A DNA stretch of 64,000 nucleotides. It comes from Pseudarthrobacter sp. NBSH8. Lineage in GTDB: Bacteria; Actinomycetota; Actinomycetes; Actinomycetales; Micrococcaceae. The notes under the pieces are model-generated. The model ran no database searches and was not told the DNA's origin. It worked only from the letters and a program-made list of their open reading frames with translations. A program made the position numbers and the translations under genes. Below, in pieces: positions 51,741-59,508 of the stretch. The stretch's first letter is position 1. Each line of letters opens with the position of its first letter. The DNA is taken from assembly GCF_014217545.1 (NCBI RefSeq), contig NZ_CP043178.1:3782001-3846000 (forward strand), read 5' to 3'.

Positions 51741-52730
51741 CTACACCCGGGCCAGCCCGGCACCCTCCGCCAGCAGCTCCACGGAGCGGATCCTGGCCTC
51801 GGTGCCGGTGTTCTGGTGCGCCACGATCAGTTCGTCGGCGTCGGCGTCCTTGGCGAACCCGTCCAGGTAGTCGAGCACCACGTCCGCGGTTCCGATGGCC
51901 GAGTACGTCATCATCTGCGAGACGTGCTGGCCCTGCGGGGAGTCCAGGATCATGTCCGCTTCATCGTCCGAGAACTCGCGCCCGCCGCCGAAGAAAAGTG
52001 AGACGCGGGCGCGCAGGGTGGCACGGAAAGCCGTCTGTGCCTCGGCGGCGGTATCGGCGGCAATGACGTTGACGCCGGCGATCACGTGCGGTGCGTCCAG
52101 CTGGGCCGAGGGCTTGAATTCACTGCGGTAGAGGGCCACGGCGTCCTGCAGGGCGTTGGGGGCGAAATGCGAGGCGAAGGCGTACGGCAGACCCAACTGG
52201 GCGGCAAGGCGGGCGCCGAACAATGACGATCCGAGGATGTACAGCGGCACATTGGTCCCCTTGCCCGGGGTGGCCTCCACACCCTGGATCCGGGTGGGAC
52301 CGGTGAGGTAGCCCTGCAGCTCCAGCACATCCTGCGGGAAAGTGTCCGCGGACATGGGGTCCCGGCGCAGCGCGCGCATGGTGTTCTGGTCGCTGCCGGG
52401 CGCGCGGCCCAGGCCAAGGTCGATCCGGCCCGGGTGCAGCGTCTCCAACGTGCCGAACTGCTCGGCGATGGTCAGCGGCGAGTGGTTGGGCAGCATGATT
52501 CCGCCGGCGCCCAACCTGATGGTCTTGGTGTGGGCGGCCACGTGGGCGATCAGCACGCTGGTGGCCGACGACGCGATGGCGGACATGTTGTGGTGCTCCG
52601 CGTACCAGATCCGGCGGTACCCAAGCTCTTCCGCCCGCTGCGCCATGGCCACGCTGCCCGCGAAACTCTCCGCCGCCGTCTGGCCTTTGCCGATGGTTGC
52701 CAGATCAAGGATGGAGAGGGGAAGCGTCAC
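51741..52730 (-). CDS. LLM-class flavin-dependent oxidoreductase (luciferase-like)
   Basis: 329 residues. The bacterial-luciferase-like TIM barrel shows [59 protein letters not shown] and [18 protein letters not shown]. This matches the MsnO8/YhbW-like group. It uses reduced FMN to oxidise an unknown substrate. It stands alone between two palindromic repeats (51605-51707 and 52837-52901). Confidence 0.9.
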   Translation of the reverse strand: MTLPLSILDLATIGKGQTAAESFAGSVAMAQRAEELGYRRIWYAEHHNMSAIASSATSVLIAHVAAHTKTIRLGAGGIMLPNHSPLTIAEQFGTLETLHPGRIDLGLGRAPGSDQNTMRALRRDPMSADTFPQDVLELQGYLTGPTRIQGVEATPGKGTNVPLYILGSSLFGARLAAQLGLPYAFASHFAPNALQDAVALYRSEFKPSAQLDAPHVIAGVNVIAADTAAEAQTAFRATLRARVSLFFGGGREFSDDEADMILDSPQGQHVSQMMTYSAIGTADVVLDYLDGFAKDADADELIVAHQNTGTEARIRSVELLAEGAGLARV

Positions 52731-52836
52731 GTCGGTGCCGGCCTTTCAATGCGTTGCGTAGGGTGGCCGGCCGGGTCGCGGCGGGCGCACTGTGGACAAC
52801 GACGGCGGCGCCCGGGTTATTTCTGCGGGTTTTAAA

Positions 52837-52901
52837 CCAACGCGGGGTCACATCGCGCCCATCCCGGAGGACTTTATAGGCGCGATGTGACCCCGCGTTG
52901 G
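52837..52901. repeat. Palindromic repeat, family B, copy 2
   Basis: A perfect 23-base inverted repeat (52837-52859 and 52879-52901) with a 19-base loop. The arm core CAACGCGGGGTCAC and the loop element GGAGG-ACTTT match copy 1 at 580-646. It ends 14 bases before the stop of the coiled-coil gene. Confidence 0.92.
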
Positions 52902-52915
52902 GTTGGACTCACGAA

Positions 52916-55249
52916 TCAGGCGGCGCACCCCCCAAGGGCGATCGATGAATCGACGGCTGCGATCTGCTTCTGGACGTCCCCGAGCCTGGTCTGGAGGGCG
53001 GTGACGACGTCTTTCTGTGCCTTGACTGCGTCGTTGCTCGGCTTCTTCTGGCCCTGGAGTTCCCGAAGCTTTGTCTGCGCCGCTGTAACCTGCCCGTCGA
53101 GGGTGGTCAGTTGCGACTGCAGGGACGCCAAGTTTGCCTCCGCGGCGCTGATTTCCCCGTTGAGCTGGTTGAGCTGGCTCAGCAGCGGATTCACGCGTGT
53201 CTGCAGGGCCAGTACTTCTGCTTCTTTGGAGGTGATTTGGGCGTTAATGTTGGCCAGGTCGGCTACGAATTTGTCCCCGATCTGGTTAAGCGCGGCGATT
53301 TCGCTAGTCTTCGCCGTGACGGCGCTGTTGGCCCCATCGACTGCAGCCTGGAGGCTGGGGAGCTGGCCCTGCAAAGCTGCGAGCTCAGTCTTCTTCGCAT
53401 CCATTGCGGATTCGGCCGCGGCTTGGGCCTGTTGGGCGTCGGCGAGGGCGGACTTGCGCGCATCCAGGACGGCCTGCTGGTCGGCGATGGCAGCGTGGGC
53501 TTCCTGGACACCCGTTTCCAGTCCCGGCAACGCGGCTTCGAGGTCCGTTACGATCTTTTCCTGTGCCGCCACAGCACTGGCGGCTGCCGCTGCGGCACCC
53601 TGCAGGGCCGGGAGCTCGTTCTGCAGGTTGGTCAGCTCTGCCTGTTTGGCGGTGACTGCGGCGTTGGCCTGATTTACGGCGGACTGGAGTGAGGGTGCCA
53701 GGGCTTTCAGCGCCGCAAGGTCTGCTTCCTTGGAGGTGATAGCGGCGTCTGCTGCGGTCAGTACAGCCTGCAGCGGCGCGGCCTGCTGCTGCAGGGTGCT
53801 GCTTTCCAACTGTTTTGTTAGGAGCTGGGCATTCAGCGTTACGACCTGACTATTCAGCGTGTTGAGGTCGCCCTGCAGGCCGGAGATCAGGGTGTTCTTG
53901 TCAGTGATCTGCGTCGTGATGTTCGCAAGCTGGGTCTGCTTGAGTGTGCGCGAGGCCTCAAGCTCCCGCTTCCTGCTGGAATTTCCATTGATGGCATCGA
54001 TCTGGGCCGTCAAGTTGGCGATTTCGGCTTCAAGACTAGTCTTTGTTGACTGCAGTGTCGCCAAGTCGCCCTGCGCCTGGGCCAGTTGGCTCTGTTTGGC
54101 CGCAATCTGCGTGTTCAGGGTTGCGATCTGGCCCTGAAGCGCGGCAATGGTGACGTTCACCGCGGCGATGTTGTCAGCGTTGGTCCTAACGGCCGCCGCT
54201 GCCGCCGCAGCGTTAGCCTGAAGGGTGGTCAGTTCAGCCTGGGCCGCAGTGATGGCGGCATTCTTGTCTGCGAGGGCGGACGCGGCGCTGGCGGCCGCGG
54301 TCTGGAGGTTTGCCAATTCAGTGGTGGCGGTGGCGATTTGCGCCTGTTTCGCGGTGACGGCAGCGACGGCATCCGCGGCCTTCCCCTGCATGACCGACAA
54401 CGTCTGCTGTGCCGCCGCGACACTTGCCTGCTGCGCCTGCAGGGCATCTTCGGCGGTGGTTCCCGCCTCCTGCAGGCGCTTGAGCTCTGCTTCATCGTCA
54501 GTCACGGCTTGGGACGCGAGGCCGACGGCGGCTGCGGCCTGCTGTGCCGCCGCGGTCAGTGTCAACAGTTCGGCCTGGGCCGCCTGGATCTGCGCTTCCT
54601 TAGCCGAAAGATTGGCCGCGGTGTTGTCTGCTGCCTCTTTCAGCGTGGCAAGCTCGCTCTGGGCTGCGGCGACGGCTTGGTTGTTTGCCGCAATTTTCGC
54701 GTCGACTGCGTCTGCCTGGCTGCGGAGGTCTCCAGCTGCGGCCTGCGCGGCGGCAAGGTCTTTCTGCAACGGCGTCAGCTGATCTTCGACGTCCGACTTC
54801 TGACCTTGCAGTGTGGCGAGGGCAGCCTGGGCGTCAGACACATCGGCGGCCTTTGCTGCCTGATCCGATGTCAGCAGGTCCAGTTGGGACTGGGCGGTCC
54901 CGGTTGCCTGGGTCAGGGCCGTCTCCTGGGCCTCAAGGTCAGCCAGCGCTTTGTCCGCGTCGGCAATCTGCGTCGTCAAAGTTGATGCCGTCGCCTGCAG
55001 CACGCTGCGTTGGGCCTGCAGGGCAACGATCGCGTCGGCGTTCTTCCTGGCCGCGGCCTTTAGGAGGTTCTCCTGAACCGAGCCCCGGTGGGCCAACTGG
55101 TTCACCACGCCGTTGCAGATGCCCGTGACAGTTCCCGGAGCTGCGGTAGCGGGCACGGCGAAGACCATCGTGCTGGTCAGGAGCCCGGGTAGGACAACCG
55201 CGGCCGCAAGCCGCCTGGTGAGAGAGGATTTTGACGCTGCAGTAGGCAT
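52916..55249 (-). CDS. Large secreted coiled-coil protein
   Basis: 777 residues. A signal peptide (LAAAVVLPGLLTSTMVFA, cleavage near PATAA) is followed by about 700 residues of Ala/Gln/Leu/Thr-rich heptad sequence with recurring units of the type AxxAxLxxLQ and ITSKEADLAALKA. No catalytic domain was recognised. Only two cysteines are evident, C45 (TGICNGVV) and C775 (LGGCAA), close to the two ends of the mature chain. It has no wall-sorting signal or transmembrane anchor. A structural or surface-spacing role is possible; relatives could be SMC-like or RipA-type in coil character only. The family is not recognised. Confidence 0.85.
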   Translation of the reverse strand: MPTAASKSSLTRRLAAAVVLPGLLTSTMVFAVPATAAPGTVTGICNGVVNQLAHRGSVQENLLKAAARKNADAIVALQAQRSVLQATASTLTTQIADADKALADLEAQETALTQATGTAQSQLDLLTSDQAAKAADVSDAQAALATLQGQKSDVEDQLTPLQKDLAAAQAAAGDLRSQADAVDAKIAANNQAVAAAQSELATLKEAADNTAANLSAKEAQIQAAQAELLTLTAAAQQAAAAVGLASQAVTDDEAELKRLQEAGTTAEDALQAQQASVAAAQQTLSVMQGKAADAVAAVTAKQAQIATATTELANLQTAAASAASALADKNAAITAAQAELTTLQANAAAAAAAVRTNADNIAAVNVTIAALQGQIATLNTQIAAKQSQLAQAQGDLATLQSTKTSLEAEIANLTAQIDAINGNSSRKRELEASRTLKQTQLANITTQITDKNTLISGLQGDLNTLNSQVVTLNAQLLTKQLESSTLQQQAAPLQAVLTAADAAITSKEADLAALKALAPSLQSAVNQANAAVTAKQAELTNLQNELPALQGAAAAAASAVAAQEKIVTDLEAALPGLETGVQEAHAAIADQQAVLDARKSALADAQQAQAAAESAMDAKKTELAALQGQLPSLQAAVDGANSAVTAKTSEIAALNQIGDKFVADLANINAQITSKEAEVLALQTRVNPLLSQLNQLNGEISAAEANLASLQSQLTTLDGQVTAAQTKLRELQGQKKPSNDAVKAQKDVVTALQTRLGDVQKQIAAVDSSIALGGCAA

Positions 55250-55424
55250 GGAGACTCCTGGTGAGACCGGTAGCGCGGGCCAGTCCGGCCGCTATTAGTC
55301 ACCGTAAGGGGACACCCCGATGGTGCACACGCGTAATGGGCACCTGTCTTTTTGGCGTGAGTACTCGTTTTTCTGGGAAACGGCCGGGCCACTACTCGCT
55401 TCGTCGCCCCGCTAAGCTAGCGGC

Positions 55425-57152
55425 ATGGCCAACAAAACCACTGCAGAAAAACTCGCCACCATCCAGAAGGGCTATACGCTGGAAGGCGCCACCATCGAGC
55501 TGGGTGCCGCCATTGTGGACGGCGAACTCCACAAGGAAGCCCAGGTCCGCCTGCCGCTGGCCATGATGAACAGGCACGGCCTGGTAGCCGGCGCCACCGG
55601 CACCGGCAAGACGGTCACGCTGCACATGATGGCCGAGCAGCTGTCCACAGCCGGAGTTCCCGTGTTCCTCGCGGACATCAAGGGCGATCTTTCCGGCCTG
55701 GCCACGGCGGCCGCCGGCAGTGAGAAGCTGAAGGCCCGCACCGACAGCATCGGCCAGGCCTGGGCCGGCAAGACGTTCCCGGTGGAGTTCCTGGCCCTGG
55801 GCGGCGACGGCAATGGAATTCCCGTCCGTGCCACCATCACATCGTTTGGCCCCATCCTGCTCTCGCGCGTAATGGAGCTCAACGACACCCAGGAGTCCAG
55901 CCTGCAGCTGGTCTTCCACTTTGCGGACAAAAACAACCTCGAGCTGATCGACCTCAAGGACCTCCGGGCAGTCATCCAGTTCCTCACCTCCGACGAAGGC
56001 AAGGACGCGCTGGAGGAACTGGGCGGCCTGTCAAAGTCCACCGCAGGTGTCATCCTCCGTGAACTGGTGAATCTTGAAGCGCAGGGCCTGGAAAGGTTCT
56101 TCGGCGAGCCTGAATTCGACACGGCCGAGCTGCTCCGGACCGCCCCCGACGGGCGCGGCGTCATTACCTGCCTGGAGCTGCCCACCCTGCAGACCAAGCC
56201 GATGCTGTTCTCCACCTTCCTGATGTGGCTGTTGGCGGACCTGTTCGAGGACCTCCCCGAGGCCGGTGACCTGGACAAGCCCAAACTGGTGTTCTTTCTT
56301 GACGAGGCACACCTGCTGTTCAACGGCGCATCCAGGGCCTTCCTGAACGCCATCACCACCACGGTCCGGCTGATCCGTTCAAAGGGCGTGGGGATATTCT
56401 TCGTTACCCAAACCCCCAAAGACGTTTCCGCCAGCGTCCTGGGCCAGCTGGCCAACCGCATCCAGCACGCCCTCCGGGCCTTCACACCCGAGGACGCCAA
56501 GGCCCTGAAAGCCACTGTGTCAACGTTCCCGGTCAGCGACTATGACCTCGAGGAAACCCTCACGTCAGCTGGGATCGGGGAGGCCATCATTACCGTTATG
56601 AATGAGAAGGGCGCCCCGACGCCGGTTGCCCACACCCGGCTGCGTGCACCCGAGTCCGTCATGGGCCCCAGCACAGAGGAGCTCATCAATAGCACCGTGG
56701 GCGGGTCCGCTTTGCTCGCCAAGTACGGGACCGCGGTAGACAATGTCTCCGCGTACGAGAAACTTACCGGCAAGACCGCGGCTCCCACCGGCGGAGCCGC
56801 CCCGGGTCAGCCTCCGGCTCCAAGGACTTCCGGGCACTCACGTTCGGGCCAGTCACGTTCGGGCCAGGCCGACGTCGACGCCGAGGCCCGCAGGATCGAG
56901 GAGGAAATCCTGGGACGGCCCAGCAGCCGGCCCACACCGGTGCCCGATCGTGGCGCCGGCACTGATGCGCCCTCGCGGCGTGCACCGGAACCTGCGGCCC
57001 CTGCCGGCGGCGGCATGGCGGGCGACCTTGCCGGAGTACTCGGCGGTGCCCTGGGCGGCGGGTTGAAGAGCATGGCCCGTTCCCTGGGTACGCAGCTTGG
57101 CCGGGAACTGCTCCGCGGCGTTTTCGGCACCTCGTCCCGGCGCCGGCGGTAG
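55425..57152 (+). CDS. HerA-like / DUF853 ATPase (YjgR type)
   Basis: 575 residues. Walker A is GLVAGATGTGKTVTLHMM near residue 52, and Walker B with the following glutamate is KLVFFLDEAHLLFN. DIKGDLSGLA and VGIFFVTQTPKDVSASVLGQL are family hallmarks of DUF853 (YjgR), a HerA-related ATPase group of unknown role. The C-terminal 110 residues form a Pro/Ser/Arg-rich linker followed by a Gly-rich segment. Cytoplasmic. It is not accompanied by a NurA-like nuclease gene, so a HerA-NurA repair system is not supported. Confidence 0.92.
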   Translation: MANKTTAEKLATIQKGYTLEGATIELGAAIVDGELHKEAQVRLPLAMMNRHGLVAGATGTGKTVTLHMMAEQLSTAGVPVFLADIKGDLSGLATAAAGSEKLKARTDSIGQAWAGKTFPVEFLALGGDGNGIPVRATITSFGPILLSRVMELNDTQESSLQLVFHFADKNNLELIDLKDLRAVIQFLTSDEGKDALEELGGLSKSTAGVILRELVNLEAQGLERFFGEPEFDTAELLRTAPDGRGVITCLELPTLQTKPMLFSTFLMWLLADLFEDLPEAGDLDKPKLVFFLDEAHLLFNGASRAFLNAITTTVRLIRSKGVGIFFVTQTPKDVSASVLGQLANRIQHALRAFTPEDAKALKATVSTFPVSDYDLEETLTSAGIGEAIITVMNEKGAPTPVAHTRLRAPESVMGPSTEELINSTVGGSALLAKYGTAVDNVSAYEKLTGKTAAPTGGAAPGQPPAPRTSGHSRSGQSRSGQADVDAEARRIEEEILGRPSSRPTPVPDRGAGTDAPSRRAPEPAAPAGGGMAGDLAGVLGGALGGGLKSMARSLGTQLGRELLRGVFGTSSRRRR

Positions 57153-57281
57153 TAAAAACCGGACGATATCCGCCCTGGCTTTCCCGCCGTCGGACGTCAG
57201 GAAAGCCGACGCACCCTGCTACACGGGGCGGCGGCAACACCTGTGTTCAGCGGGCTTGCAGGTAACGTAAGGGAAGTGCAG

Positions 57282-58274
57282 ATGAGTCAGGCGTTGGTGA
57301 GGATGGCAGCAGGGTGGCTGCTTGGCCTCATGCTTGCCGTGGCCGCGGCCATCGTTGGGGTCAACGTGGTGAACAACACGGTGGCCAGTCCACAGCAGCC
57401 TGTCCGGGAATACCTGGACGCCCTCCACGAGGGTGACGGCGGCAAGGCGCTGGGCCTGTTGCGTGCCACAGTGCCGCCCAGCAACGCCGCCATGCTCGAC
57501 GGCACAGCACTGCAGACGGCCGCTTCCCGCCTGGCGAACATCACCATCGGCGATGCCGAAGAACGCTCAGGAAACCAGGTCATGGTGCCCGTGCAATATA
57601 CGATCGATGGCAGCAGGCTTCACACCGAGTTTCTACTGGAGAAGAACGGCACCGAATGGCTGTTCTTTAATACGTGGGCGTTTGTGCATTCGCGGCTGCC
57701 CACAGTGGGCCTGACGGCGGTGAACGCGAGCGAAGCCAACCTCAACGGCGTCCCGGTGAACATGCCCCAGGGCAGAAATTCGTTCGCCGTATTCTACCCG
57801 GGCGAATACGAGGCATCCCTGAACGGTGAATACTTCGCTGCTCCCGCCACGCGCGCCACGGTGACGTCCCGCGATGTCCCGGTGGCTCCCTTGAACCTGC
57901 TGACCGAGGCCACCGACCAGCTGCGGAAGGACGTTGGTGCGAAGGTACAGGAGTTTCTGGACACCTGCGCCGCCCAAGCCGTGAAGCAGCAAAAGCTGCA
58001 ACCGGACTGCCCCTTCTACTTCGCCAGCCACAACAATGTGGACGACGGCACCATCAAGTGGACCATCACGAAGTACCCGGAGATTTCCATCGAGCCCTTC
58101 GATGGCCGCTGGGTGATTGCACCCCTCGACGGGAAGGCCAAGGTGGAGGCGGTCCAGCAGAGTTCCTTCACAGGCGCCTGGTTCCCGCTCAACGAAGAGG
58201 TGGACTTCAGCTTCACCACCCGCCTGGACGTCGCCGGCGACACCATCAGGGTCACCCCGCTGCTGAGCTACTAG
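57282..58274 (+). CDS. Membrane-anchored hypothetical protein
   Basis: 330 residues. One N-terminal membrane helix (GWLLGLMLAVAAAIVGVNVV) is followed by an extracytoplasmic region. The segment SPQQPVREYLDALHEGDGGKAL resembles NTF2-like or DUF4878-type tails, and a repeated beta-rich pattern follows (VPVQYTIDGSRLHTEFLLEK, GTEWLFFNTWAF). Two cysteines (TCAAQAV and PDCPFYF) may pair outside. The ATG at 57282 follows AAGGGAAG. Function unknown. Confidence 0.78.
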   Translation: MSQALVRMAAGWLLGLMLAVAAAIVGVNVVNNTVASPQQPVREYLDALHEGDGGKALGLLRATVPPSNAAMLDGTALQTAASRLANITIGDAEERSGNQVMVPVQYTIDGSRLHTEFLLEKNGTEWLFFNTWAFVHSRLPTVGLTAVNASEANLNGVPVNMPQGRNSFAVFYPGEYEASLNGEYFAAPATRATVTSRDVPVAPLNLLTEATDQLRKDVGAKVQEFLDTCAAQAVKQQKLQPDCPFYFASHNNVDDGTIKWTITKYPEISIEPFDGRWVIAPLDGKAKVEAVQQSSFTGAWFPLNEEVDFSFTTRLDVAGDTIRVTPLLSY

Positions 58275-58321
58275 CCCGGCGCCGCTGGCCTGGCTGCCGC
58301 AGACCCGCGGGCGGCGGAGCG

Positions 58322-58432
58322 CGTGCCACGCACAGCACGCTTTTGCCGCCACCGATCGCGCCAGCCCCTGACTTTCCGGGGCTTCCCCCCCCCCCCCCCC
58401 CCGACCGCCCAAAAGAATGCTCTCCGTGACGT
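58322..58432. repeat. Palindromic repeat, family A, copy 3
   Basis: The left arm contains CACGCACAGCACGCTTTTG (58328-58346) and the right arm CCAAAAGAATGCTCTCCGTG. The middle is disturbed by a run of 17 C. It lies between convergent genes, 22 bases from the stop of the AbiEi/DUF559-like gene. Confidence 0.7.
58386..58402. repeat. Homopolymer of 17 C
   Basis: Seventeen consecutive C residues lie inside family A copy 3. Such a run is prone to slippage in the cell and in sequencing, so its true length is uncertain. Confidence 0.8.
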
Positions 58433-58454
58433 GAGGGCTGCGTGATGGAAGCCG

Positions 58455-59276
58455 TTACCGGCGCCTGGCCAGCACTGATACGACCTGCCCCACCATGTCC
58501 GCCGGCGAGTAAACAACATCCGCGTAGTAGTACCGCAGCGTGGTGCAGCCCTGGACCACCGACTCGTTGTTCCGGCGGTGGTCCTTCTTCACCTGGGACC
58601 ACTCAGCATGTTGCAGGCCGTCCAGCTCCACCACCAGCCAGCCCTCCAACAGGAGATCAACCTGACCCACCCGTTCAAGGTAGGCCTGGGTTTCCACTTG
58701 GATCCCGGCCTGCCGGAAACAGGTCCGGGCCAAGGTTTCCAAAAGCGAGTCCGAACCCCGGTCCACCCACCTCAGGATCTCACGCGCAGGGCCGTTCCGC
58801 CTGCCGGGCAGCCTGGCCCTCAGAAAATCCACGGTCATGTCTCCCCGCTGAACGGCACATTCCACCATCACCAGCGAGTCGGCAAAAGGCAGACACCTCA
58901 GTGCGTGAATCAGGACATCGGCCAGTGCGGCTGTGGGCCTGTCAGGCTGTGGCGCCAGCAACAGCCCGGCATGGTGGATTCGGCTGCCGGCGACCGCATC
59001 GGCCCTGCGGTGATGCACATGCAGGGCGCCCGAGGAGGGCAGCGACCACAACCCATGGTGGGGAGCGGCGCTGGCACACGTCAGGAGTTGGCGGTTGCGC
59101 AACAGGCCCACAAGCTCTGCCGGCGCCGTCGGGAGCGAGTACAACCCGCGGTCCGGCTGGAGGAGTTGCCCGCCCCGGACTGCCCGGCGCAACGACGCAT
59201 CATCTATTCCGAGCCTGCCCAGCGCCGGGCGCCGGGCTGCTCCGCCGCAAAGCTGCAGTGCTTGGTGCACATCCAT
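58455..59276 (-). CDS. AbiEi-like N-terminal / DUF559-like C-terminal protein
   Basis: 273 residues. The N-terminal part (LGRLGIDDASLRRAVRGGQL, RGLYSLPTAP) resembles the winged-helix AbiEi antitoxin domain. The C-terminal part (ETQAYLERVGQVDLLLEGWL, VVELDGLQHAEWSQVKKDHR) matches the DUF559/Vsr-like nuclease fold, with the D-x(n)-ELDG and K residues expected of a PD-(D/E)XK-type site. Such proteins are frequent in actinobacteria and their role is uncertain; nuclease activity is inferred. No toxin gene is adjacent. The ATG at 59276 was chosen. The gene is bracketed by two family A repeats. Confidence 0.78.
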   Translation of the reverse strand: MDVHQALQLCGGAARRPALGRLGIDDASLRRAVRGGQLLQPDRGLYSLPTAPAELVGLLRNRQLLTCASAAPHHGLWSLPSSGALHVHHRRADAVAGSRIHHAGLLLAPQPDRPTAALADVLIHALRCLPFADSLVMVECAVQRGDMTVDFLRARLPGRRNGPAREILRWVDRGSDSLLETLARTCFRQAGIQVETQAYLERVGQVDLLLEGWLVVELDGLQHAEWSQVKKDHRRNNESVVQGCTTLRYYYADVVYSPADMVGQVVSVLARRR

Positions 59277-59360
59277 GTGGCCATGCTGCCTCCGCCGGGG
59301 GCCTGGCCGCGCCCCATGCCGCCCGTATGTGGATAACTCGGCGCCCCGGTAGTCACCCAA

Positions 59361-59463
59361 GGCGTCACGCAGAGCACGCTTTTGGCTACGGGCGGAGACG
59401 TAACCCCCGGCAATCCGCGGCCGGGCGCCGCCGCAAGACGCAATAGGCTGCCTCCGTGACACG
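59361..59463. repeat. Palindromic repeat, family A, copy 4
   Basis: The left part GGCGTCACGCAGAGCACGCT (59361-59380) continues TTTGG, as in copies 2 and 3. The right part AGGCTGCCTCCGTGACAC matches copy 1, as does the central AATCCGCGGC. It ends 45 bases from the stop of the thioredoxin-NHL gene. Confidence 0.8.
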
Positions 59464-59508
59464 AAATCCTGGGAGGCAGCCTTTTCACCTAAAGCACGAC
59501 GGCGGTGA

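Noticed and set aside
55425..57152. HerA-like ATPase considered as part of a HerA-based defence or NurA repair system
   Set aside because: No NurA, Sir2, nuclease or other defence partner is adjacent; motifs fit the ordinary DUF853/YjgR family.
58386..58402. C-run considered as part of a 6C RNA
   Set aside because: 6C RNAs have two hairpins with C-rich loops; here there is a single uninterrupted C run and no second hairpin.
58455..59276. AbiEi-like gene considered as one half of an AbiE toxin-antitoxin pair
   Set aside because: No AbiEii-type nucleotidyltransferase gene lies next to it; the C-terminal half is DUF559-like.
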